Shown piece after piece: positions 46,501 through 57,980 of a stretch of 64,000 nt of DNA. The position numbers were made by a program, and so were the translations under genes. The first letter of the stretch is position 1, and every line of letters starts with the position of its first letter. This DNA is from Coffea arabica (Eukaryota > Streptophyta > Magnoliopsida > Gentianales > Rubiaceae). Below the pieces are notes generated by a model, which saw only the letters and a list, made by a program, of their open reading frames with translations, was not told the DNA's origin and did no database searches. The stretch covers positions 7,412,525 to 7,476,524 of the forward strand of contig NC_092330.1 in the NCBI RefSeq assembly GCF_036785885.1, read 5' to 3'.

Positions 46501-46925
46501 AACGTGTTTTAGTCCTTTTGTGGCTTTAAGTGAAACCATTGTTGTTATGCTGTACATGTGCTACTTGAGCTGAATTATGGTACTTGTTCTACTTGCTTGC
46601 TTGATTTTTTGGCCTCACTGAGTGTCCGCTCATCCCTTTAAGTTGTTATTCCTTAACAGGAATTTGAAGTGAAGAATTGGAGGCGCTCATCCCTTTAAGT
46701 TGTGATTCCTTGAGCGACTTTTGGACATTTGAAAGCGTAGATTCATTTGTATTTGAAATATTATGGCTGTAATAGTTAACGTTGTTACCTAAGGATTATG
46801 GATGTTGTTATTCAGGTATTTTCTTGGTTTTAAGAAATTGTTTGACTTGAAAATCGTGATTTCGTTCGAGTGAGTGCATGAGTTCTGGCGAGAGTTGGGC
46901 AGGCGGTCCACCAAACCCTTGGGTT
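43582..46925 (+). mobile_element. Truncated solo LTR of the long-LTR family, inside the MULE TIR
   Basis: Starts TGTGAGGACCC at 43582 and runs to ...ACCAAACCCTTGGGTTC, about 40-50 bp short of the normal family end (GGTGGGGTCGTCACA). No target duplication is seen because the right edge is lost. It interrupts the left TIR of the MULE and is therefore younger than it. It contains no coding; open frames at 44.1-45.0 kb have no family features. Confidence 0.75.
45955..46275 (+). repeat. Tandem repeat in LTR, about 117 bp x 3
   Basis: Three units built on GCGGCAGCATGTACCACACT, then CAATCCGAGTGGGAGGTGTC, and TTGATTAAATCGATTGGAGA. The GTACCACAC core also forms a 3-copy array in another LTR fragment at 61.2 kb. 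Confidence 0.85.
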
Positions 46926-47650
46926 CTAAATTATAGCCACAAGAAACCCCTAATTCCCTATCGTTGAACAGATGATGAATGAGCACCAAACACTTGAGGG
47001 CCACAATCCAATCCTAGGTTTTTCCCAACCTTTTCGATACAAAAACTAAAAACAATAACTTATTACTATCAAACGGGCAGAAGAAAGGAAGGAAATAGGA
47101 TGATGATTTTCGGGGAAACTTAGAACAGATTTGGCTGAAATAGAAGTGGAGTTTTTGAGTTCGGAGTAATGGGTTTGTTGCTGCAATCTCTCCCTCTTTT
47201 GTTCTAGATTTGCTTCAGGATTTGACCTTCGGTGGGCATGTGTATGTGTGGTGGCAGAGAAGGGGATTTTGGTGGGGTGTATGGGTGGGTTTTAGAAGGG
47301 AGATTTTGAAATGGGAGATTTCTCAAGTTATGGCTATTAATTAGGGGATGCCGGGAATTAGGAGGTTTCTTGTGGCTGTAATTTGAGGGGAAAAGGTGAA
47401 AAGAGGGTGGTAGTCCCGTGTACTTTTGCTTTAGGAGGGAAATCAAGTGTGTTTTTTGGTTTTGTCCTTGAAAATATGTCCACGTCAGAGAGGCATGCTT
47501 TTTTCAGTTAGAGAAATGAGCAAATACGAGCATTAGGACCAAAATGGACCATAATTTATATATTAGGGACTATTCTGACTGATTTTAAATGTTAGGGACT
47601 AAAACAGTTTTTTTTTTGTAAATGTTAAGGACCAATTTGGCAAATTTCCC
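46926..47650. other. Rest of MULE: resumed left TIR, interior, right TIR
   Basis: 46926-46960 resumes the left TIR (CTAAATTATAGCCACAAGAA). The interior has no gene I recognise; a minus-strand proline/serine-rich frame at 47204-47446 lies mostly in it and the right TIR. 47360-47650 is the right TIR. Confidence 0.65.
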
Positions 47651-49646
47651 TATTGAAGCTAAAAAATATGTCAAAATCATTTTAGCAGAGGCCGTGGCTT
47701 GTACTGTGTATCTGTTGAAAATATGTTCTACCAAAAGTGTTTGGAGTGGTAGAAAACCTTTTGTTGGCCATCTCAGATTATTTGATTGCATTATTTACCT
47801 TTATGTTCCTAATTAGTTGCGAAAGAAGCTTGATGATAAGGGTAAGAAGAGTGAATTTATTTGCTACGGTGAAGTTTTTCAAGCTTATAAATTGTATAAT
47901 CTTGTGACAGAGAAGGTGATAATGAGTAGAGATATGACATTTGATAAAAAAAAAAAAAAAAGATGTTTGGGATCAGTTTACCGAAGATCCCAAAATAACA
48001 GAAGTGACACTAAATTATTAGCAAAAGGAGCCTAATAATGATGTTCAGCCATTATCAGTTACTGAATGTCCACAGTCTAAATTAAACAAACATCCACAAT
48101 GTCAAGCGGCAGATGCCAACTCATTTATAGGATTATGTGATTACACCAGATGATATTCCTTCTAATGAAGATATTATTAACTTTGTTTTATTTGTAAATT
48201 GTGGCCCTATTATCTATAACCATGATGATCATTGGGTGAAACAATAGAGGAAAAATTCATGTCTTTTAAAAGAATGACACATGGGAGCTTATTTCTCTTT
48301 CAACTAGTAAAAATGCCAATGGAATGAAGTGGATATACAAGACTGTTTATATCCAGTAGAGAAGTTGATAGGTACAAGGCTAGAATAGTGGTGAAGGGAT
48401 ACCAGTAGAAACCCGGAATTGACTATTTTGAGGTGTTTGCACTTGTTGCTAGTCTTGACACAATTTGTATGATAATTTCTCGAACTGTCCAAAATAACTG
48501 GAAAATCTATCAAATGGATGTCAAATCAGCTTTTTTGAATGGAGTTCTCAATGAAGAAGTGTATGTCAAGTAATCTACACGTTTTGTTAGAAGATGTCAA
48601 GAAAATGAAGTGTATAGGTTGAAAAGGGTCTTGTATGGCCTGAAACAAGCATAAGGGCTTGGTATACGAATATTGACTCTTATTTTTTTACTCATGACTT
48701 TCAGAGATGTCCATATGAGCACATTTTATATATGAAAATTTCTTCCTATGTTGACATCCTTATTGTGTACTCGTATATAAATGATTTAATTTTTACAAGA
48801 AATAATCGAAAACTGATTGTAGAGTTCAGGGAGGCCATGATTAAGCAGTTTGAGATGACAAATATAGGACCCATGTCATATTTCTTGGAAATTGATGCTT
48901 TTCAATTTGATTGTGGGATTTTTATTTCTCAAAAGAAATGTGCAAGTCATAGTTTAAAGAAATTCAAGATGGACAACAGAAAGAATAGGTACCATCATCA
49001 ACGATAATGGCACCTTCTTACTTCTTCTCAATCAACATCAACACAATTTTATCTACTTGAAAATTCCAATTCAAGTGCTTCTAAGCGCCCTTTTCTAATT
49101 GGTTCCACTCCTTGGCCAAGATAGATTCAATGTAAGTGAATTGAGATAGATAAGCTACGGCTGACTTAGCAAAGCCAATTTTGACTCCAGTTGAGGAAAA
49201 ATTAAAGTTGACTAGGGAGGATGCTAATGGATATGTGAATCCTATCTATTTTAAGAGTTTGGTACGAAGTTTGAGATATTTAATGTCTACAAGGGTAGGT
49301 ATCAATTTTGCTATCGATTTGGTTAGTAGATTCATGGAAAATTCACGTCAGTTACATTTGTAGGTGCTTAAGAGGATTTTGAGATACATTGGAGGTACTC
49401 GCAGCTATGGTATTTTTTTTATTTAGGAAATCATATAGTTGAGTTCTTTGGTCACATAGATTGTGATTCGATAGATGATACGATTGAGAGAAAGAGTACT
49501 TCAGGATATATATTTTTCATTGATTTAGAAGTGTTTTCTTAGAGTTCTAAGAAGCATTAGGTAATAACTTTATTTACAGCAGAGACAGAGTATATTGCAA
49601 TGGCTAATAGTGCAACTCAAGATTTGTGGTTGCATTGCATGCTTGC
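47651..49646 (+). pseudogene. Decayed Copia pol: integrase end, RT, partial RNase H
   Basis: Continues the integrase cut by the MULE: ILAEAVACTVYLLKICSTKS, then WSGRKP and LRKKLDDKG near 47700-47850 and the downstream YKLYNLVTEKVIMSRDMTF. RT follows: MKWIYKT near 48325, RYKARIVVKGYQ near 48370, YQMDVKSAFLNGVLNEEVYV near 48510, LYGLKQA near 48635. The region of the Y.DD motif is damaged. RNase H ends FTAETEYIAMANSATQDLW near 49575-49625, then breaks off and is joined to an LTR. Many stops and frame changes make this an old copy, unlike the Copia at 3-13 kb. Confidence 0.85.
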
Positions 49647-50042
49647 TGTTATTGGCATATTAAATCAAAATTCAAAATTATAAATTTTCATATTATTATT
49701 TAGTAGTGTTTTTAGTCAAGTTAGTGTTTTAGCAATTCTATTGGAGTCAAGTTATGGTAGTTTTATTGTTTAGAAATTAGTATCTTATTAGGCAATTTCT
49801 TATGGTTGTAAGGCTTGTTTACCAACTCATCTAATCTATAAATAGGGAGTTATATTATTGTGTTTAATTGAGAAGAGTGAAGGATTGAGAGTCTTGTTTT
49901 TATAATGTGATTAATAGATTATTGGTGGTATTATTCTTCTTCTCCCACACATATTTTTATGTGTGTAAATTTTCTCCTCATATGTATTGATTTTACGAAA
50001 TATATCTCCTATATATTTTTGGTTGATTTTTTGGGTTCTACA
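49647..50042 (+). repeat. LTR of the decayed Copia
   Basis: About 396 bp from TGTTATTGGC to GGTTCTACA, with TATAAATAGGG near 49838. It follows the broken RNase H and is itself followed by a primer site (TGGTATCAGAG, 50045-50055), so it sits as both a 3' and a 5' LTR. This suggests a former tandem or recombined array. Confidence 0.75.
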
Positions 50043-50300
50043 TCTGGTATCAGAGTACTAGATTCAAGAAATTGATTTTAAGGTACTTGTGGACATTGAA
50101 GAATTGACCCAATTACGAAGGTTAATTGTTGATGTTTTTTGCTGTCAAAGTTAGAGTATAAAAATTGTTGCGAATAAATTAGTTGATTGAGTTAGAGTAC
50201 AAGGTTGGTCATGGAGTGTCTAGTTTGTAAGGATTGGACTATAAGATTGGTTCGAGAATTGTCAGATTGATCGCAGATGTTACGACAGAGATTGGAGAAG
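50043..50300 (+). other. Copia primer site and 5' internal leader
   Basis: PBS at 50045-50055, then leader-like sequence broken by the solo LTR at 50301 and resuming at 52819-53053. No gag recognised. Confidence 0.6.
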
Positions 50301-52813
50301 TGTGAAGCCCCGAAAACTAGGGTTTTCATTTTATGTATATTTTTGTTGGACAAGCAAAGCAGCACAGCTTTTTACACTTGGAAAAGAAAAGAAAAGTTTT
50401 GAAAAATGGCAGGGGCCAAATCCGGCCAGTCTCTGGCCGGATAGCTGGCCGGATTGCCTTGCAGTTTTAGAAAAAATGGGTTTAGCTACTGCCTCGAATC
50501 CGGCCAAGAATCCGGCCGGGAATCAGGCCAGATTCCGGCAGGATTGTGATGTGGCCAGTAATCCGGCCAGATTCCGGCCGGATTGTGACGTGGCAGCTCC
50601 GGCTGCCAAGTTTGACCGACTGTTTTCTGCCTTTTATATCACTTTTGCACCAAAAATATCTTCATTTTCTCCCCTGGTTCATCCGAGCTTCATAGAGAGA
50701 AATACTCTCAATTTTTCCTAGTTCAATCTTTGCCAAAAATCTTGAGTTTTAACCGATGATTTTGCAAACTATTTCACACAAGGGTGCACTATGGTGGGTT
50801 AAAGCTTTTGACGGATTGATTTTTTGGATGGGGTGCTCTAAGGTTCTAGCTCTCTTGATTTGAGGTAAGTTGAATAAACAACTTCCTTTTGGCTCTAATC
50901 TTGGGTAATTGATGGTTTGTGGTGCTTATGTATGTTATTTTATGGAGTATTTCATGGGTTTATGGAAATTATGGTAAATTTCTAATTTATTGGGCATTTT
51001 TCTGATTTTATATGATGGCTATGATTAGAGTGGGATTGATGGATGGAAATGGTGTTAAATGAGGCTCTTGTGTGTAGATTGTGATCATTTGCGGAAAAGT
51101 TTATGCTTGAGAAGTGAATTTCCGGTTTTAGGGTTCAATTGGGGTTTTGAATTGTGGTTGGCTTTTAAGCTTTTAATTGGCTTTGATTGAAGGAAATTAT
51201 GGCTTAATTGAATGTATGGTATTGTTTATGAACCGTATGGATGACGGTGGTTAATTGTCGTGAGAATTGGTATTTGAATGGTAGGTTGGAAATGTGTAAA
51301 ATTTAGGGGTTACGCCGTCCAATTTTTGAGAGCATGTGTTTGTTTGGAATTGGAATTGATCTTGATTCATGTTATGGAAATTCTTATGATTTGGAAATTG
51401 GGATGATAAAGTTCCATGTTAATGACTTTCCCCGACTTGATTTAAGTGAATACGTCTTTGACTTGCCAAGTATACGGTGGATTTTCTAGCCTTAATTGTG
51501 GTTGGTAATGATCATATGCAATAGGGTGGTTCAAGAAGGGTAATTTCAGTTTTTCCCTGTTTCCGGACTGAAATTGGACTGCCATGTTCTCTGTACTGTA
51601 GACCAAATCAGCAATCGCTCAAAACATGAAACTTGTAGATATATGGGTTAACTACCTACCTGCAAAATTTCAGATTGATCGAACCTCTGTAGCCTGTGAA
51701 ATGACTGAATTGCCCATAACCCCTGTTTTATTACAGTTTTCGTTCTTTCTCTCGGATTCGGATTTTTGACCCTGTATATGTATGATTTGGCCTTGGAGGC
51801 CTTCATAAGAAATGTTGGTATATGTTTTAGCTTCGTAACGCCATAAGATTTGTGTCAACCGGATAAGTGTAGCTTCCATTATAATTAAAGTGCCACAAGG
51901 TGATAGAAGCTTGATAATGTTAGAATTCCTTTGCTTGACTTGATATTTGTAATTTAGGGCTCCGACTTGAGCAAGACCATGAGGTACGATGGATGGTTCC
52001 TGAGCTGTGTATGGGTGAGTGAACCTTAACTCTTTCCCCAAAAGTTACTTTTGAATTACTTCTTGCATTGATTACACGACTGGATCTCATTGTGTATGTG
52101 TGTGTGCCATCCATTTTGGCTCCAATAAGATCTTGGGAAAAACTTGTGCTTAGAACCAACGTATCCACTACTGTTTATGTAGCCTTCGGAGCACGATGGC
52201 TCCTTATTTCTGTTCACCTGTTACTTGATTTGAAACGGGAACGTTGGATATCTAAGTACAAGGATTTCACTGGCTCCAAAGAGCATATTACGCACATTTG
52301 ATCGCTAACTCTTTGCATCATTTAAATGCATAATTATAAAGCTATTTGATTACTGATTTTCCTATTCACTCGCTGAGCTTTTAGCTCACCCCAAATGTTT
52401 TTCTTTTCCCCACAGGGACCGAGGCAAAGGAAGCGCTTGTATTACTTTATTTGTGTGACTGGATGGCATGTAATTTGTATAATCTAGATTGGGTTGGTTT
52501 TGTGTAATAGTTTGGCTAGGGTGACTGTTTGAGTGAAATGGATGGTATATACCCTGTACGGTTTGAATTGGGATTGCCTCTCGTGTAATAGCTTATTATT
52601 GGGGATTTGAAATGGATGATTGTACTTGAATGGATGTACGTGAACATTCCGCTGTATTGGTGACATGAAATTTGTTGGAGAATTTGATGTATATTTAAGT
52701 TTTGTATTGTAATTTGTTTGAGGACTGTAGTGATTAACCGAGTTCTGGCGAGAGCTGGACAGGCGGCCCGCCGAACCCTCTGGTTCGCCTTAGGGGGAGG
52801 TGGGGTCGTCACA
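50301..52813 (+). mobile_element. Solo LTR, 2,513 bp, long-LTR family
   Basis: TGTGAAGCCCCGAAAACTAG at the left, GGTGGGGTCGTCACA at the right, with a perfect AGAAG duplication (50296-50300 and 52814-52818). Its 3' 950 bp are almost the same as 56922-57873, and its first 180 bp match the LTR that begins at 63823. A cluster of CCGGCCGGATT-type motifs lies at about 50427-50600. The open frame across the cluster is not a gene. Confidence 0.9.
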
Positions 52814-52818
52814 AGAAG

Positions 52819-53053
52819 AATCCTGTCAGTTGAATTGTGATTATGAAAATTACAAAGTGAATTGTTAATAAGTTGATATCAAATTGGGCGATGAAAACAG
52901 TTTATCCAGAAGCATGGATTGTCTTCGCAAGTGAAAAATAAGTTGAACGACGAGATAAATCTATCTAGATGTGTGGAATATTGCAGCAGTAAAAATCAAG
53001 GGAGATTATTGATTGTGATGGTGGTGAGTCTGATCCAAAAGAGAGTTTGATTC
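52819..53053 (+). other. Leader of the decayed Copia, continued
   Basis: Resumes the sequence interrupted by the solo LTR. No coding domain recognised. Confidence 0.45.
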
Positions 53054-56000
53054 TGTGACGCCCCCACTTCTCCCTAAGGCGAACCAAAGGGTATCCACGG
53101 GACGCCTGCCTAACTCTCGGCAGGACTCAAGCAAATCCATTCAAGCTTATTATTGAACTGTACAACACACGTAATAACTTAAATACAGTAAATGCGGAAG
53201 CGTTCAAGCTTAACAATATTCATTCATAATCCAACCCGTACGTCGAGGTTCAAAGTACATCATGAATCCCAAAAGTTATATCATCGCCCAAAGAGTTACA
53301 TTTCAAATCCAAAAGTACAACCCAAAACCAAAGCATAGCCAAAAGTAATGGAAATCCTAAACAAAAGCCCATCAGGAAGGTTTTCGAGTACACCTCCGAG
53401 TTCCACCCTGTTAAGGAAAACAAATCTACGGGGTGAGCAAAACGCTCGTGAGGCCAAGGACACACATGCAAGCACGTAGTCCAAGTAACAATCCCAATTA
53501 CAAACCAAGCAATAATATATTTCAATAATTAACAATTTATCGGAAAGTAAACGGAAACAATTCAAGGATATAGGAGCTCTCAGGAGCTAGATTCCACTTG
53601 CACGATCAATAACCTCCACGAATTGATACTCCGTCAATCGGGTAGGTTTTGTCCGTAGAACTCCTCTTAACCTGTCCCCTTTCACCTTACATACCCCTGT
53701 ATCGGGCCCGCCTGTCATTTGTTTGTGGCGATACTACTCGAGTGTGCCAAGCAAGACCTCTCATTAGGTCAAGCTTATATATCTCATGACTCGCCAAGGT
53801 TCCCGACCAAGCCCATGCTAGCTCGAGTCCAAGGTCGGCCAATGAGATTTGGGCGTCCCCATATGCACTTGTGTGTCGAGGAGATTCACTCTAACGACGT
53901 ATGCAGCTATAGCATACCATTACATTTCATTCATTCATTCATTACATTTCAATTGTTCATTCAATGCATTTCAATCATTCATTCAATATATTTCAATCAT
54001 TAAAATTTCATTTCTAATGAGAACGAGTGTGGTAAAGTACACACTCGACTCCACTTTCAAGATTTCCAATCATTAATAACAATTAAACATGTAACAAGTT
54101 TACATACACCTGGCACTCACCAAGTTACACAAGCAAGCAGGTTGGATTGAGTGTTCAAACTTCCACGGTAGGGTCCTCTTGGAGGTCCTCGTGCGTGCCT
54201 GAACATCGAATAGAAGACCATTACTATAGGTCCCTAAGAGACGAGGAGATCGAACACAAATGTGGTCTGGAAATATTTTGGAAATTTCGTTTGAGTTTGT
54301 CTTTGAAGTTGGATTCGTAAAAAGGTACGAGACTCGAGTAATATCGGATTATTATTCCAGAAATCATTGGATGGAAACGAGTACGCGCGAATAAATCTCA
54401 AAACGAACGACCGAAGTTGAAAGTGGACTGGCCACATCACAATCCGGTCGGAATCTGGCCGGATTGGAGGCAGTAGCCATCCTCATTTTTTTCAAATCCC
54501 AACTACAATCCGGCCGCCTATCCGGCCAGAAACTGGCCGGATTCTAGAAAAATGCTTCCCGCGCGGATTTCTTTTTGAAGTTCCAGAATTCTCGATTTTT
54601 GGTAAAATCTTTGAAAAATCATAACTTCTTTTCTACTAGTCAAAAATTGATAAACTTGGTACCTTTGGAATCGTCTTTGAAAGTACTAAAAGTTCTTAGA
54701 AGACACCGTTCCATGAATCTAAATGGAAGATATTCAAAATGAGCTTAAAGTTGCTGTTCCGGATCACCCAGGATTGAGCCGGGGTTGGTTTTTCGCTAAC
54801 TTTGGAAATTCGGCAGAATTCACTCGTTGCAAACCAGCCCTTGAAATTTATAACTCAATTAGAGATGCAAGTAAGGTTTAGGATAGAACAAGCGGATCGA
54901 GAATCGGAGTTTCGAGCACCAAGATATGATAGCTCAAAGTTGGGAAAAATTCTAGACTGTTGAACAATTTTCAGATTTGGGTTTCCGACTTTGGACCTTT
55001 AGTTAAGTGTCGAAACGGACTTGAATTGGTACCAAATTTTGCAGTATAGTACTCCTATATGAAGGATATTTCTCTATCAAATTTCGTGGAAAAATACCTT
55101 CGGGAAGATGGTTAACCAATCAACCAAAGTTTTGAAATTACTAAGGCAAAACTGCCTTTAGCTCCCATTCTCTCCGTTTCCAAACATTCGGCTAAGGAAA
55201 ACCTCCAAACATGGTTCATTTGTGCAAGAAAAGTCTAAGAAATATTCATGGTACATTTGGTAGGTGTTTAGCACCAAGAAATTCATTTAGTAAGACCACA
55301 ACGAGTCTCACATCAAATCTGTCTAAATCCAAGGTTTTCAAGAACAAGGCAGTCACCGTATTTTGATCATAACTCACTCAATTTAACTCGGATTTGAGCA
55401 TGGTTGATAGTGTTAGAAACTAAATTCATAGGTCTATAATTTCACAGAAGAAATCGTTTTAAGATTCAGCATGAAACTGGCTCGAAATTAAGCCTAAAGT
55501 TGCAGCATCATCAAATCGTTCCAACGGAACAGAGAAACAGAACAGCTGAATTCAGAAGAGTGGTGCGGCTCACACACATGGAACCAGAATGTGAATTTTA
55601 CACCGTTGGAAAGGTGTGGATGTCTAGTTTCAAATGCCACCAACGGTACTTGATTTCGACATCGGAGGACAAAGTTACGGCCGAAATACGAACACTAGTC
55701 TGGTCATTACGAAAACAGTTTCCAGATTACTAGCTTTGGAAAATAAATTCATTTGACCAACCAAAACTCAATATTTTTCAATGAAAATTTTTATACAACT
55801 ACTACAACATGTAAACAACCCAATCAAGTCATTAAATCCTCAAATTTCTGCATTAAAGTGGCCGAACAAAACAGGGGTAAAATGGTCAGATTTGGCCTTT
55901 GCACCCGTCATGAGTTTCCATCAATTTTCCACCAATAATCCACTAGTTTAAGCACTAATCTAACATTATAGACATCATCAAGCATGAAATCAGCCATCAA

Positions 56001-56921
56001 CACAGAGGTGGGAGTTCATAGAGCCCACCATCAAAATTTTCCAACAATACTAGCTACCCATGTGAAGATTCCAGCTCATATGTATAATTTAACCTCCATA
56101 GGACAAGTTTAAGGTATTAGATCATTACCTACTTTGATGGTTGGTCAAGTCAGAATTTTCGGCCCTTTGAAACCTGAAGAAAACCATGGAGAGCTCCTTT
56201 CTTTTGCAGCTAGATGGACTTCCCAAGTGTTGAGTTAAGTGTAGTTAAATTTTGGTTGAATTTGGTGGAGGTTTGAGCAAGATTTGGAGGTGAAATTTGC
56301 AAAATTTGTAGGTGTCTTGCTTCAGCTGTTGCTCGGCCAGAATGAGAGGAAAAGAGGGATGTTTTGATCTGATTCCTTTGCGTACAAATGAAGTTTGACG
56401 TCTAATATTTTAAGGCACAAAAATCAACCGCAAAAGGTGCGTGTACGCGCGCGTTTTGTGCTCGATTCCTCTTAAGTTTGTTGCACTAGTGCACTAAACC
56501 TCTAGGGCACTTACATTCATATAAATATTATTCATTCTTAATTGTTCCAAAATAATGGTCCAAAGTCCCTCAATTAAGCGCGCACGTGAAAACACGTATT
56601 TCCAATTTAGGCGCAATAAAATGAAACCTTCGAGAAATTCTTATAACGATCGTACCACCAACTATCACTTGAGTACTTAAACCTAAATTTACCTATTTTA
56701 GGACCATTGTATATGTCTCAAATTTTCGAGCTTATTGTATTCCCAATTGGCTAAAGTGTTTGGACACGTTTTCACCTTTTCACTAAACAAGCTTATAAGA
56801 AAATAATTTTTTGAAACGAGACACTTTAAAAATATAACGAAACTATAAAACCATGTACTTAGGTCTAATAAGGCTAGAAAATATTGTTCGTGGCAAAAAT
56901 CCAAATAAATGTTAGAATCTA
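53054..56921 (-). mobile_element. LTR of the long-LTR family, minus orientation
   Basis: Begins TGTGACGCCCCCACTTCTCC, the reverse complement of the family 3' end, with the conserved block GGCGAACCAAAGGGT..GCCTGCC. It also has the CCGGCC cluster (54430-54545) followed on the minus strand by the GGCTACTGCCTCCAATCC block, in the same order as in the solo LTR at 50.3 kb. Its other terminus is not clear: the sequence meets a plus-oriented LTR fragment at 56922. No matching target duplication for GATTC (53049-53053) was found. No coding. Confidence 0.65.
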
Positions 56922-57980
56922 ATAAGTGTAGCTTCCATTATAATTAAAGTGCCACAAGGTGATAGAAGCTTGATAATGTTAGAATTCCTTTGCTTGACTT
57001 GATATTTGTAATTTAGGGCTCCGACTTGAGCAAGACCATGAGGTACGATGGATGGTTCCTGAGCTGTGTATGGGTGAGTGAACCTTAACTCTTTCCCCAA
57101 AAGTTACTTTTGAATTACTTCTTGCATTGATTACACGACTGCATCTCATTGTGTATGTGTGTGTGCCATCCATTTTGGCTCCAATAAGATCTTGGGAAAA
57201 ACTTGTGCTTAGAACCAACGTATCCACTACTGTTTATGTAGCCTTCGGAGCACGATGGCTCCTTATTTCTGTTCACCTGTTACTTGATTTGAAACGGGAA
57301 CGTTGGATATCTAAGTACAAGGATTTCACTGGCTCCAAAGAGCATATTACGCACATTTGATCGCTAACTCTTTGCATCATTTAAATGCACAATTATAAAG
57401 CTATTTGATTACTGATTTTCCTATTCACTCGCTGAGCTTTTAGCTCACCCCAAATGTTTTTCTTTTCCCCACAGGGACCGAGGCAAAGGAAGCGCTTGTA
57501 TTACTTTATTTGTGTGACTGGATGGCATGTAATTTGTATAATCTAGATTTGGGTTGGTTTTGTGTAATAGTTTGGCTAGGGTGACTGTTTGAGTGAAATG
57601 GATGGTATATACCCTGTACGGTTTGAATTGGGATTGCCTCTCGTGTAATAGCTTATTATTGGGGATTTGAAATGCATGATTGTACTTGAATGGATGTACG
57701 TGAACATTCCGCTGTATTGGTGACATGAAATTTGTTGGAGAATTTGATGTATATTTAAGTTTTGTATTGTAATTTGTTTGAGGACTGTAGTGATTAACCG
57801 AGTCCTGACGAAAGCTGGGCAGGCGACCCGCCGAACCCTCTGGTTCGCCTTAGGGGGAGGTGGGGTCGTCACAAGTGGTATCAGAGCTTAAGCTTCAGAT
57901 CTCTGTAGCGTATCCTAGACTTAAAGTTTAGGATGCCTGACTGTGAGATTAATTGGCATAGTATGTGAACAAGGATCTAT
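56922..57980 (+). mobile_element. LTR 3' fragment plus primer site and short internal stub, plus orientation
   Basis: 56922-57873 matches 51863-52813 of the solo LTR with a small number of substitutions. Here the LTR end is followed by AGTGGTATCAGAGCTTAAGC, a tRNA-iMet primer site, and about 100 bp of internal leader before the sequence switches to the minus-oriented element at about 57981. The left edge is an abrupt truncation. Confidence 0.8.

Larger units (their letters stand above)
43318..47650. mobile_element. Mutator-like element with TIRs of nearly 300 bp, inserted in the old Copia
   Basis: The left end GGGAAATTTGCCAAATTGGT and the reverse complement of the right end match over about 265 bp. 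After removal of a nested LTR, the match extends for about 30 bp more (46926-46960 pairs with the reverse complement of about 47360-47395). Flanking 9-bp direct repeats TATTGAAGT and TATTGAAGC (43309-43317, 47651-47659) differ by one base. Without the nested 3.34-kb LTR the element is about 990 bp, so it is a non-autonomous MULE. Interior non-TIR sequence (about 46960-47360) has no recognised domain; gene capture (Pack-MULE) is possible but not shown. Confidence 0.85.

Noticed and set aside
50302..50721. 139-codon plus-strand frame
   Set aside because: Starts at the LTR edge and runs through the CCGGCC microrepeat cluster. No protein family features.
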